Below are positions 18,169 through 27,588 of a stretch of DNA of 64,000 nt, one piece after another; the stretch's first letter is position 1; every line of letters begins with the position of its first letter. A program made the position numbers and the translations under genes. Origin of the DNA: Hymenobacter sp. 15J16-1T3B (GTDB lineage Bacteria; Bacteroidota; Bacteroidia; Cytophagales; Hymenobacteraceae); the NCBI RefSeq assembly GCF_020711235.1, contig NZ_JAJFAV010000009.1, forward strand, positions 124,001 through 188,000. Direction: 5' to 3'. Under the pieces are notes generated by a model. The model had not been told where the DNA came from, did not search any database, and saw nothing but the letters and a program-made list of their open reading frames with translations.

Positions 18169-18580
18169 CGGCGTAGAAGTTGTTGCCGTTTCGCCTACTA
18201 GGCCTTGCGAACCATCGGCGTGGGTATCCGGCCTCGAAAAACGGGAATTCAGCAATTCCGGGCACAAGTGGCGGGCCAAGCACTCACAGCACCCAAACTC
18301 GGCTTTACACCGTTGCGGGAGCCTTTGAGAATCAGAAGTCCACATCAGCGGTGGCTGCAGCAACTGCCTCTCGCTACTGTGGGCCGCGCTGTCCGGCCTA
18401 AAAGGCGTCGGACAAGCATCGGCAAAGTTCTCGCTTTTTCGATGGCTTGCCAAAGTAAGCTGGCCACTCGTCAGTGACTTCAGCCCTGATTTTCTGATGC
18501 AAACGATTGCGTTGCGCGGCTCCCTGGCGCTTGTGGCGGGAGCGGCGCTGCGGGCGTCCGGCAGTCTGCCGAAAGACGGG

Positions 18581-18588
18581 TACTTTTG
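18581..18588 (+). promoter_or_regulatory. TAnnTTTG -7 element for the plus-strand glycosyltransferase
   Basis: TACTTTTG on the plus strand, 53 bases before the ATG at 18642. It lies downstream of the two earlier in-frame or overlapping start codons and so favours 18642 as the true start. Confidence 0.55.
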
Positions 18589-18641
18589 CCGGGACCAACC
18601 TTTTCCTGTTGCCGCCGGTGCGGCGGCGCCTTTGCCTTGCC

Positions 18642-19661
18642 ATGACGAACCTCGTAGTGCTTTCCTACGGCAGCCAGAAAGAGTACCGGCGCGCAGTGCT
18701 GGCCGTGCTCAGCTTCTTCAGCTTCTACGACGCCCAGTCACCGTTGCCCGAGGTCAACGTTATTATCTACACCGACCGCTCCGACTACTTCGAGCAGTTT
18801 CTGGGCGACGTGCCGGTGCAGTACGTCATTCTCACGCCCGAGCAGCAGACGGCCATGATGGGCACCGTGGGTTACCGCCACCGCATCAAGGCCGTGGTGG
18901 TGGGCGACACCCTGGTGCAACACCCCGCGGACAACCTGCTGTTCTTCGATTCCGACACGTTCTTCGTCAAGCACCCCGGCCCGCTGCTGGCCAGCATCCG
19001 CCCCGGTGTCGACGTGATGCACACCGTGGAGTTTACCTTCAACGATATTGCCACGCAGCCCCTGCCCCACGACAAAACCGTGGCCGACTTTGTGCGGATG
19101 ATGGAGCAGGAGCCGTTTCAGACCACGCGCGGCGCCGAACGGTTTTCGGGCACTCAGCAGTGCTGGAACTCGGGTGTGCTGGGCCTAGCGCCCTCGGTGG
19201 CGGCCTACCTGCCCGACGTATACCAGCTCATCGACCACCTGTACGCCAACTCGCACTGGCACATCATCGAGCAGATTGCCTTCTCGCTGGTGCTTCAGAC
19301 GCGTGACCAGATTCTGCCGGCTATCGACTACGTGTACCACTACTGGGAAGGCGACAAGAAAGTGGCCGCCGATGCGCTGCTGACCGAAGCCATTGACGGC
19401 CGGTTTGCGGCGCTGCCCTACGCCGACAAGCTGGCCGTGGTGCGGCAGCTGGTCGAGCGGCTGCCGAAGGCCATTGCCACTTACCTGAGCGAACATGCCG
19501 AAATCGGCTTGAAGCAGGACGCCATTACCTTCTTCAACGCCAACCGCTTCGGGCCCGCCTACCGCGCGGCCTTGGCCTATTTGCTGAAAGTACCCGCTGA
19601 CCGCAAGTTTCTCAAAGACGTGCTTTACCACACCAAGCGCGGCCTGACGCAACGCGGCTAA
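18642..19661 (+). CDS. GT8-like glycosyltransferase
   Basis: The 339-residue protein begins MTNLVVLSYGSQKEYRRAV and has VNVIIYTDRSDYFEQF, then NLLFFDSDTFFVKHP with the metal-binding D103-D105, and CWNSGVLGLAPS, the layout of GT-A retaining transferases of the GT8 type. No membrane helix or signal peptide is seen. It is the only gene in the 2.2-32 kb locus on the plus strand and is bounded by its own promoter and a terminator. The specific sugar is unknown. Confidence 0.78.
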   Translation: MTNLVVLSYGSQKEYRRAVLAVLSFFSFYDAQSPLPEVNVIIYTDRSDYFEQFLGDVPVQYVILTPEQQTAMMGTVGYRHRIKAVVVGDTLVQHPADNLLFFDSDTFFVKHPGPLLASIRPGVDVMHTVEFTFNDIATQPLPHDKTVADFVRMMEQEPFQTTRGAERFSGTQQCWNSGVLGLAPSVAAYLPDVYQLIDHLYANSHWHIIEQIAFSLVLQTRDQILPAIDYVYHYWEGDKKVAADALLTEAIDGRFAALPYADKLAVVRQLVERLPKAIATYLSEHAEIGLKQDAITFFNANRFGPAYRAALAYLLKVPADRKFLKDVLYHTKRGLTQRG

Positions 19662-19716
19662 CTGCCTCACGGCGGGTTCCCGAAACAATTACCGGGGCGT
19701 CGTTCCTATCATAAAT

Positions 19717-19769
19717 CAGCGGCGCCCGCGCTGGCCAGTTTGTTTAAACTGCCAACGCGGGCGCCGCTG
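19717..19769. terminator. Bidirectional hairpin between convergent genes
   Basis: Perfect 14-base arms at 19717-19730 and 19756-19769 are made of GC-rich sequence around a 25-base loop that itself contains a weaker hairpin. It lies between the plus-strand glycosyltransferase (ends 19661) and the minus-strand membrane protein (ends 19817). T-runs are weak. Confidence 0.65.
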
Positions 19770-19816
19770 TATTTGGGGCCGGTTTTTCTTACGCAAACCG
19801 ATAGGGATGCGGAAAA

Positions 19817-21391
19817 CTATTCCGTTTCGCGGTTAGCAGCCGGGCTCACCGCGGCCTTGGGGGCCGTAAACGCCTTATAGACGACGAAGCCGACCACTGC
19901 GAGGATAGCACCTTGCAACAGCAGATAGGTCGTGCTGATCCACGGGCCCTGGTTCATGAAATACACCTGGAACGGCCACTCCAGCATGATACCCGTGTGC
20001 ACGAACGAAAACGACGGAAAACGGTCGTCGGGTTGCCCGAACGTAGGGTCAAACCAGTTGAAGGGCAGCCACATTTTGGACACGAGCAGCAGCAGCGCAG
20101 CCGTTGTCCACACGGCCGTGCGGTTGAGCGGCAGCGTGTCGGCCACGGCGGCGGCGACCAGGGCCAGCAGCGGCAGCACGTTGGCGAGTTGCCGGGTTTC
20201 GCTGTTGATGGCCTGCAGCAGCACCACCATCAGCATCAGGCTCAGCCCCAGCCCCAGGCGGTCGAGCACGCTCAACACGCGGCGCCAGAACAGCAGCGGC
20301 ACCAGTGCCGCAAGGCCGTAGTATACGCCGTGCGCGACGATGAACTGCAGCGGACGCTGCAGCACGGCGTAGGTGGTGTTGATCAGAAACGTTTTGAAGG
20401 GCAGATACGACCGCGACGGGTCGCCCACGTAGCGGGTCAGCAGGAAATACGCCACCAGCAGCCCCAGCAGGTACAGCCACTTCAGGCTCGGGCGCAGGGT
20501 GCGCAGCACCAACGACCACATCTCGGCCCAACCCGGAATAACCCGCTGCCCCAGCATCCACTGGGTGTAAAACAGGTACGCGCCGGTCAGCACAATGCCC
20601 AGCGGCAGCAGGGACCGGACTTCGGGGGCCATGCGCGGGGGCAAGGGCACGTCGCGCACGTAGAGCACGCCGACAAACAGCAGCATCACCACCAAGCTAA
20701 TGCCGGCGGCCCACAGCAGGCTCAGCGGCCGGTTCTTGGTCTGGGGCAGCGGCTCGTCGGCCGGAATCAGCAGCAGCAGCAGGTTGTAGGCCAGCGCTGT
20801 CGGCCAGATGCCCAATGACACGAGAGCTGTCAGCCAGAGCCCCAGCGTGCTGCGGCGCAGGTAAAAATACAAGCTCGTCAAGCCCGCGGCCGCGGCCAGG
20901 CGGTCGGTGGTAAACGGGATGTAGAGGTCGTATTTGAGAAAGGAAAAATTGATAAAAAAGGCCAAGAAGCCTACCCAGGCCGCTTCCAGGGAAAGGCGCA
21001 TGAGCGTGGCAATTTTGTGCCAGAGCACAATCATGAGCACGCCCAGGCCCAGGTTGAATACCTGCATCCACAGAATCAGGTAGTCGTCCTGGAACGGGAT
21101 GTTGAACAGGCGGAAGAACCCGTGCAGCAGCGCAAAGGGCAGCACCCGCTGAATGGTGTAGCTGTTGATGTGCGTAACCAGCAGCTGCCGCGGCAGATCA
21201 ATAGCTACCGGCTTATAATACGTGTCGCCCTCCCAGGCAAACCCGTTGTGCAGCGGCACCACGTCGGGAAAGACCATATACCACAGCGAGAGGGTAACGG
21301 ACAAGCCCAGGAACACCCACAACGGATTGCGGTATACCAACTCAAAGTAAGAACCTGACGGGGAGCCAGTACGTGTGCTAGTCGAAGCCAT
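19817..21391 (-). CDS. Polytopic membrane protein of the polysaccharide locus
   Basis: The 524-residue protein has about twelve hydrophobic helices with a short cytosolic N-terminus. The first extracytoplasmic loop has acidic residues in FAWEGDTYYKP, a position where GT-C transferases carry catalytic acids. Other notable segments are FINFSFLKYDLYIPFTTDR and the long C-terminal helices. It could be a polymerase or a GT-C glycosyltransferase that uses a lipid-linked donor. It follows a GT2 of the polyprenyl-phosphate type, which would fit the latter. The family is not recognised. Confidence 0.72.
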   Translation of the reverse strand: MASTSTRTGSPSGSYFELVYRNPLWVFLGLSVTLSLWYMVFPDVVPLHNGFAWEGDTYYKPVAIDLPRQLLVTHINSYTIQRVLPFALLHGFFRLFNIPFQDDYLILWMQVFNLGLGVLMIVLWHKIATLMRLSLEAAWVGFLAFFINFSFLKYDLYIPFTTDRLAAAAGLTSLYFYLRRSTLGLWLTALVSLGIWPTALAYNLLLLLIPADEPLPQTKNRPLSLLWAAGISLVVMLLFVGVLYVRDVPLPPRMAPEVRSLLPLGIVLTGAYLFYTQWMLGQRVIPGWAEMWSLVLRTLRPSLKWLYLLGLLVAYFLLTRYVGDPSRSYLPFKTFLINTTYAVLQRPLQFIVAHGVYYGLAALVPLLFWRRVLSVLDRLGLGLSLMLMVVLLQAINSETRQLANVLPLLALVAAAVADTLPLNRTAVWTTAALLLLVSKMWLPFNWFDPTFGQPDDRFPSFSFVHTGIMLEWPFQVYFMNQGPWISTTYLLLQGAILAVVGFVVYKAFTAPKAAVSPAANRETE

Positions 21392-21448
21392 GTGGGGGAG
21401 TGACGGGAAAAACGGATGGGCCCTTGCGCGCTGCCGGCCCGGGGCGCC

Positions 21449-22378
21449 TTATTCGTATACCTGCCGGACGACGTAGAGCGGCCGTTGCCGCGCCGCGTCC
21501 AGCCCGCGCCACACGTACTCGCCGATGACGCCGAGGGCCACCATCTGAAAGGCCGAGACAAACAGCAGCACCACCATCAGGGTCGTCCAGCCCTGCGGCT
21601 CATCGGGGCTGACCAGGCGCAGGGCAATGATGTAGAGGCCATAGAGCAGCGCAATCATGCCCAAGCCCAGGCCCACAGCCGAAATGGCGCGCACCGGGAA
21701 GTAAGAAAACGAGAGCAGCGAGTCGATCAGCAGCTTGATTTTCTTCGACAGTGTCCAGCGCGAGGTGCCGATTTCACGCTTGCGGCGCACGTAAGGAATG
21801 TTTACGTACGGGAAGCCCAGCCACACCATCAGATAGAACACATTGGAGTTGCGCTCTTCCATGCTCACCACTTGCTCGCTCACCTGCCGGTCGAAAAACA
21901 CGAAGTCGAAGCCTCCGTCCGGGATGTTTTTCAGCGCCAAGTGCTTCATCAGCCAGTGAAAGGTCTTGGCGAATACCTGCGAGAGGCCTTTTTCCTCGCG
22001 GTCCTGGCGGTTGCCGATGACCAGCTTGAAGCCCTGTTTCCAGTACTCGTACATTTTCACCATCAGCTCCGGCGGGTCCTGCATGTCGGCCGTGATGATG
22101 GACAGACACTCGCCGGTGGCGTGGGCCATGCCCGCCACGATGGCGTTGTAGGAACCCACGTTGGCGGCCAGGTCGACCACGCGCACGCGGTCGGGGTAAG
22201 CAGCTTGGGCGCGCAGCAGGGCCCCGAGCGTGTCGTCGCCGGAACCGTCGTTGACAAACACGTACTCGAAGCTGACCTCCGGTGGGAAGTTCACTTCGTT
22301 GGCTACCAGCTCACGAACCGTAACGGGGATGTTGTCCTCGTTGTAGTAGCAGGGAATGACGATGGAAAGCTTGGGCAT
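21449..22378 (-). CDS. GT2 glycosyltransferase with C-terminal TM helices (DPM1/ArnC-like)
   Basis: The 309-residue enzyme opens LSIVIPCYYNEDNIPVTV, with FVNDGSGDDTLGAL and IITADMQDPPELM (DxQD metal motif, typical of polyprenyl-phosphate GT2 enzymes). Two long hydrophobic helices occupy about residues 228-290, followed by the end YVWRGLDAARQRPLYVV. It is expected to charge undecaprenyl phosphate with a sugar for use outside the membrane, and the membrane protein immediately downstream is a candidate user of that donor. Confidence 0.87.
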   Translation of the reverse strand: MPKLSIVIPCYYNEDNIPVTVRELVANEVNFPPEVSFEYVFVNDGSGDDTLGALLRAQAAYPDRVRVVDLAANVGSYNAIVAGMAHATGECLSIITADMQDPPELMVKMYEYWKQGFKLVIGNRQDREEKGLSQVFAKTFHWLMKHLALKNIPDGGFDFVFFDRQVSEQVVSMEERNSNVFYLMVWLGFPYVNIPYVRRKREIGTSRWTLSKKIKLLIDSLLSFSYFPVRAISAVGLGLGMIALLYGLYIIALRLVSPDEPQGWTTLMVVLLFVSAFQMVALGVIGEYVWRGLDAARQRPLYVVRQVYE

Positions 22379-22444
22379 CGACTAGGGCAGAGCCAGAAAA
22401 TACATACGCGGAGCACCGGGCCGGGACCCGGACCGGGCCGCTGG

Positions 22445-23551
22445 TTAGAAGCGCCGAATGGCGGCGGCCACGGTGGCCACGTGCTCTTCGGTCATGCCGG
22501 GCCACATGGGCAAGCTCAGGCAGGTCGTGGCCAGTTCTTCGGCAATGGGGAACGAGCCTACCGGCATTTGCAGGTCGGCGTAGGCCTGCTGGCGGTGCGG
22601 CGGCACCGGGTAGTGAATTAGCGTGCCGATGCCCTGGGCGGTGAGGTGCTGCTGCAGGGCGTCGCGGCGCGGGTGCTGCACCACGTAGAGGTGGTACACG
22701 TGAGTAGCGCCGGGCGCGGTGTGCGGCAAGCGCAGCTCCGGAATGCCGGCTAGGTGCTGGTCGTACCACGCGGCCACCTGCTGGCGCTGCTGGGTCCACT
22801 GCGCCAGGTAGGGCAGTTTGGCGCGCAGCACGGCGGCCTGCAACTCGTCGAGGCGGGAGTTGTAGCCCACCACTTCGTTGTAGTATTTCTGCTGCGAGCC
22901 GTAGTTGCGCAGCACGCGCACCTTGTGGGCCAGCGGCTCGTTGTTGGTCGTCACCGCGCCGGCGTCGCCGAGGGCCCCCACGTTTTTGCCGGGGTAAAAG
23001 CTCGTGCCGTTAATGTCGCCGAAGGTGCCGGTCTGCTGCCCGTCGAAGGTAGCGCCCTGCGACTGGGCGTTGTCCTCCACCACGAACAGGTTGTGCTGCT
23101 TGGCCAGGGCCATAATTTCCGTCATGCGGCAGGCCTGCCCGTAGAGGTGCACGGGCATGATGGCCTTGGTGCGCGGCGTCAGCGCCGCCGGAATCAGCGC
23201 CGGGTCGATGTTGCTGGTAGCCGGGTCGGGCTCCACGGGCACCGGCGTGGCGCCCACCTGCGTGACGGCCAGCCAGGTGGCAATGTAGGTGTTGGAGGGC
23301 ACGATGACTTCGTCGCCGGGGCCGATACCCAGGGCGCGCAGGGCCAGCACCAAGGCGTCGAGCCCGTTGGCCACGCCCACCACGTGCGCTACTTGGTTGA
23401 AGGCAGCGTACTCTTGCTCGAACTGCTTTACCTCCTCGCCCAGCACGTACCAATAGGAATCGTACACGCGGGCCACGGCGCCCAGAACTTCTTCGCGGAT
23501 GGGCGCGTGCTGGGGTTGGAACGAGAGGAAGGGAACGACGAGGTTGCTCAT
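22445..23551 (-). CDS. fdtB: dTDP-3-amino-3,6-dideoxy-galactose/glucose transaminase FdtB
   Basis: The 368-residue DegT-family enzyme matches the FdtB/QdtB branch: [16 protein letters not shown] at the start, [46 protein letters not shown], and the PLP lysine K189 in [16 protein letters not shown]. It aminates dTDP-3-keto-6-deoxyhexose, the product of FdtA, which is encoded 1 kb upstream in the same operon. Whether the sugar is the galacto (Fuc3N) or gluco (Qui3N) form depends on FdtA versus QdtA and cannot be settled here. Confidence 0.9.
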   Translation of the reverse strand: MSNLVVPFLSFQPQHAPIREEVLGAVARVYDSYWYVLGEEVKQFEQEYAAFNQVAHVVGVANGLDALVLALRALGIGPGDEVIVPSNTYIATWLAVTQVGATPVPVEPDPATSNIDPALIPAALTPRTKAIMPVHLYGQACRMTEIMALAKQHNLFVVEDNAQSQGATFDGQQTGTFGDINGTSFYPGKNVGALGDAGAVTTNNEPLAHKVRVLRNYGSQQKYYNEVVGYNSRLDELQAAVLRAKLPYLAQWTQQRQQVAAWYDQHLAGIPELRLPHTAPGATHVYHLYVVQHPRRDALQQHLTAQGIGTLIHYPVPPHRQQAYADLQMPVGSFPIAEELATTCLSLPMWPGMTEEHVATVAAAIRRF

Positions 23552-23600
23552 GAGCGGACTCAGATACTTGAAGCGAAAGAAAGAAGATATGACCTGCGGC

Positions 23601-24575
23601 CTACCACCGGTTGTGGCACGCCAGCACGTGCGTGGTGCTGCCCAAGCGGAACCCGAGCTTTTCGCAGGTGCGAAACACGGCCCGGTTGGTAGCTTGGGTA
23701 GTCATTAGCACATAAGGCAAAGATAAGCCCGCGGCGCGGCGCACCGTCTCGGCCACCAGCTTCAGGTGCCAGCCGCGGTTGGCCGGCCCCACAGCCGTTA
23801 GCAGCACCCGCGAGTGGCCGCTCCCGGGCAGGGCCTCGGTAGCCACCGTGTCGCCGATGGCCAGGAACGAGTCGACGGGCAACTCGGGCGCGTCGGGCAC
23901 CAGCACGGCGTCGGCGTAGGTGCCAGCCGTGGCCGCTTCGGCATAACGGGCCAGAAAAGCATCGGCTTTGGCGTCACCGAACCACGGGTCGGCGTGAAAC
24001 CGGTCGTACACGTTGCGGGCCGCCGCCGAAATGCGCCCGATGTGCTGGGCCTCGTCGGGCCGGGCTAGGCGTACGGGCGCGGGTTCCGGCAAGCGGGCCT
24101 CGGCCACGGGGCAATAAAAGTTCAGGCGCGTTTCCACGAGCTGCCAGCCGCCACCCGTCAGGGCCTGCAGCAGGGCCGTGTCCTCGGCCGGCACCACGCT
24201 GAAGGCATAATACTGGCCGCGGGCGTGCAACTGGGCACGCAATTCGGTAGCCGCCGCCTGCAAGCTGGCCGGGCTGGCCTCGGCCCCAAACAGGCCGCTA
24301 AACAGCCGATAGGTGGGGGTGCCAAAGTAGTCCGAATCCCAGGACAGGCGCTGCAACAGCCACTGCCCGACGCCTCCGGCCATGGGCACTACCTCGTCGT
24401 GGGGCCCGCTGCCGAAACGCAGGGCCGCCCCGGTTCCGAACTGCGCCTGCTGAGCCGCCTGCGGCAGCTCGCGCAGAAACTGGTAGGGCGAGTGCCACGC
24501 CAGCGCCTCGGCCCGGGCCGCTACCAGCGCTGCATCGACCGGGTTAGCCGCGCCGTTCACGGTTTGGCCTGCCAT
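23601..24575 (-). CDS. WecD-like GNAT sugar N-acetyltransferase
   Basis: The 324-residue protein has an unusual N-terminal part of about 75 residues, then [18 protein letters not shown], which is the WecD-type opening, and a C-terminal GNAT fold with [17 protein letters not shown] and [19 protein letters not shown]. It probably N-acetylates the 3-amino sugar made by FdtA and FdtB. Known Fuc3NAc pathways use the hexapeptide enzyme FdtC, so this would be a non-homologous replacement. The ATG overlaps the fdtA stop by 19 bases, which suggests translational coupling. Confidence 0.8.
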   Translation of the reverse strand: MAGQTVNGAANPVDAALVAARAEALAWHSPYQFLRELPQAAQQAQFGTGAALRFGSGPHDEVVPMAGGVGQWLLQRLSWDSDYFGTPTYRLFSGLFGAEASPASLQAAATELRAQLHARGQYYAFSVVPAEDTALLQALTGGGWQLVETRLNFYCPVAEARLPEPAPVRLARPDEAQHIGRISAAARNVYDRFHADPWFGDAKADAFLARYAEAATAGTYADAVLVPDAPELPVDSFLAIGDTVATEALPGSGHSRVLLTAVGPANRGWHLKLVAETVRRAAGLSLPYVLMTTQATNRAVFRTCEKLGFRLGSTTHVLACHNRW

Positions 24576-24967
24576 ATCTGCCGAAACTGCTCGTAGTCGC
24601 GGATGTAATCCTGCTCGTCGTAGGGCGCCGAAGCCAGCACCAGTTGCACGGCGGAGTGCGAGTACTGCATGGTGTGCCAGGCGTGGGGCGGCACGTACAG
24701 TCCCAGGTGCGGGTCTTCCAAGCGGAACGTCTGAATGGTGCCGTCGGCCAGCTCGGTGGTAACGATGATACGGCCGGCCGCGGCAATGAGTACTTGCTCG
24801 GTGCGGTGGTGGGCATGGCGGCCGCGCACGATGCTTTCCGGCGTGTAGTACGTCCAGAACACGCGCTGCACCTCGAAAGGCACCAGCTTCTGCTGCTCCG
24901 ATACGGAAATGTAACCGATGCCCGGGGCACCGAGCTTGGGAAATTCAATTAGAAAAGGATTCGTCAC
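24557..24967 (-). CDS. fdtA: dTDP-4-keto-6-deoxyglucose 3,4-ketoisomerase FdtA (WxcM-like cupin)
   Basis: The 136-residue single-domain cupin has VQRVFWTYYTPESIVRGRHA with active-site histidines H51 and H53, QVLIAAAGRIIV, and VPPHAWHTMQY, the recognised layout of FdtA/QdtA ketoisomerases. It converts dTDP-4-keto-6-deoxyglucose to the 3-keto isomer that FdtB aminates. The first residues ITNP..IEFPKLGAPGIGYI fit the family start. It heads the fdtA-GNAT-fdtB gene group. Confidence 0.9.
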   Translation of the reverse strand: MTNPFLIEFPKLGAPGIGYISVSEQQKLVPFEVQRVFWTYYTPESIVRGRHAHHRTEQVLIAAAGRIIVTTELADGTIQTFRLEDPHLGLYVPPHAWHTMQYSHSAVQLVLASAPYDEQDYIRDYEQFRQIWQAKP

Positions 24968-25071
24968 GGGCGACTACGTATTCCAGAGGCAAAAACGAAG
25001 GACGAGCCAGCGCAAACAACTCAAGCTGCCGCGAGCGGCTCCGGACCAGGCCACCGCGGGACGGGGCGGGG

Positions 25072-25079
25072 CAAATCTA
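25072..25079 (-). promoter_or_regulatory. TAnnTTTG -7 element upstream of fdtA
   Basis: TAGATTTG on the minus strand, 105 bases before the fdtA ATG and in the 260-base gap after the UDP-xylose synthase gene. Confidence 0.4.
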
Positions 25080-25227
25080 TGGCTTTTTGGGCAGTAAGCC
25101 GCAGCCAGAGCCGGCCTTCGGAGCGGGCCCAAGGGCCGGCAAGACGGCCCTGCGCCGACGTACAAGAGCCCGGCTCCAGCACGCCTGCGCGTGTCGGGGC
25201 CGGGCTCGGGGGCAGGCAGCCGTATGC

Positions 25228-26190
<963 letters not shown>

Positions 26191-26230
26191 TGACGGTCAG
26201 CAAAGTGTAGAGTGAGGGACGAACCGGGCG

Positions 26231-27574
26231 CTACTGCACCGCCGGCTCGGGGTGACGCGTGCGGATGCCGATGCAGTGGTAGGCGAAGCCGGCGGCTTCC
26301 ATTTCCTTGGCGTCGTAGATGTTGCGGCCGTCGAACACCACGCGCTGCTTGAGCAGGCGGGCTACCACTTCGAAGTTGGGGGCGCGGAACTGCGGCCACT
26401 CGGTCACGATCAGCAGGGCGTCGGCGTCGATGAGGGCTTCGAACTGGTCCTTGGCGTAGGTAATCCGGTCCCCGAGCGTGTGCTTGGCTTCGGTCATGGC
26501 CACCGGGTCGTAGGCCGTCACCGAGCAGCCCGCGTCGAGCAGCTTGTCGATAATCACCAGCGAGGGCGCCTCGCGCATATCGTCGGTCTTGGGCTTGAAG
26601 GACAGGCCCCAAACGGCGAATTTCTTGCCTTTCAGCTCGCTGCCGAAGTGCTGTTGCACCTTGTTGAAGAGCACCGACTTCTGGTCCTCGTTCACGCTTT
26701 CCACGGCCTTGAGCACCTGCATGTCGTAGCCGTTTTCCTGCGCGGTTTTGATGAGCGCCTTCACGTCCTTGGGGAAGCAGGAGCCGCCGTAGCCGATGCC
26801 GGGGTAGATGAACTTGTTGCCGATGCGGGCGTCGGAGCCGATACCCAGGCGCACCTTGTTCACATCGGCACCCATGATTTCGCACAGGTTGGCAATGTCG
26901 TTCATGAACGAAATCTTGGTCGCCAGCATGGAGTTAGCGGCGTATTTCGTCATTTCAGCCGACGGAATGTCCATGAAGATGATCGGGTGGCCGTTCATCA
27001 AGAAGGGCTTGTAGAGGCGGCGCATCACCTCTTCTGCGCGCTCCGAAGCCACGCCCACCACGATGCGGTCGGGCTTCAGGAAGTCGTCGATGGCGGCGCC
27101 TTCCTTCAGGAACTCGGGGTTGGAAGCCACGTCGAACTCGATGTCGGCCCCGCGCTTGGCCAGCGCGTCGGCCAGCTCCTTGCGCACCTTGGCGGCCGTG
27201 CCCACCGGCACCGTGCTCTTCGTCACGATGACGCCGTAGCTGTTCATATGCTCGCCGATGCCCCGGGCCACGGCTAGCACGTACTTCAGGTCGGCCGAGC
27301 CATCTTCACCGGGAGGCGTACCCACGGCGATGAACGCCACGTCGGCGCCTTTGATGCCATCGGCCAGCGAAGTGGAGAAATGCAGACGCCCCGCTTCCAC
27401 GTTGCGCGTCACCATTTCTTCCAGGCCCGGCTCGTAGATGGGCAGGATGCCCTGCTTGAGGTTGTCAATCTTGCGCTGGTCGATGTCGATGCACGTCACG
27501 TCGATGCCAACCTCGGCGAAGCATGTGCCGGTAACCAAGCCCACGTAGCCGGTCCCTACAACTGCAATTTTCAT
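26231..27574 (-). CDS. ugd: UDP-glucose 6-dehydrogenase
   Basis: The 447-residue enzyme oxidises UDP-glucose to UDP-glucuronate with NAD. Features are the Rossmann site IAVVGTGYVGLVTGTCFAE, VGTPPGEDGSADL, NPEFLKEGAAIDDF, AANSMLATKISFMNDIA and the catalytic C266 in YGGSCFPKD. Length is as expected for bacterial Ugd. It ends 40 bases before uxs, and the membrane-protein gene upstream ends 14 bases before its ATG, so the three genes form one transcription unit. Confidence 0.95.
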   Translation of the reverse strand: MKIAVVGTGYVGLVTGTCFAEVGIDVTCIDIDQRKIDNLKQGILPIYEPGLEEMVTRNVEAGRLHFSTSLADGIKGADVAFIAVGTPPGEDGSADLKYVLAVARGIGEHMNSYGVIVTKSTVPVGTAAKVRKELADALAKRGADIEFDVASNPEFLKEGAAIDDFLKPDRIVVGVASERAEEVMRRLYKPFLMNGHPIIFMDIPSAEMTKYAANSMLATKISFMNDIANLCEIMGADVNKVRLGIGSDARIGNKFIYPGIGYGGSCFPKDVKALIKTAQENGYDMQVLKAVESVNEDQKSVLFNKVQQHFGSELKGKKFAVWGLSFKPKTDDMREAPSLVIIDKLLDAGCSVTAYDPVAMTEAKHTLGDRITYAKDQFEALIDADALLIVTEWPQFRAPNFEVVARLLKQRVVFDGRNIYDAKEMEAAGFAYHCIGIRTRHPEPAVQ

Positions 27575-27588
27575 GTGCGTTTCTGTGG

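Larger units (their letters stand above)
18140..18641. other. Divergent intergenic region, about 500 bases
   Basis: This gap lies between the minus-strand aminotransferase and the plus-strand glycosyltransferase. It holds a TATCTTTG element for the former and a TACTTTTG element for the latter. Short open frames on both strands here are rich in Arg, Ser and Pro and look like chance frames. I see no RNA gene or insertion-sequence end. Confidence 0.5.

Noticed and set aside
18398-18643. Short Arg/Lys-rich minus-strand frame in the divergent gap.
   Set aside because: Composition is typical of chance frames in GC-rich DNA, no similarity is recognised, and it overlaps promoter sequence of the neighbouring gene.
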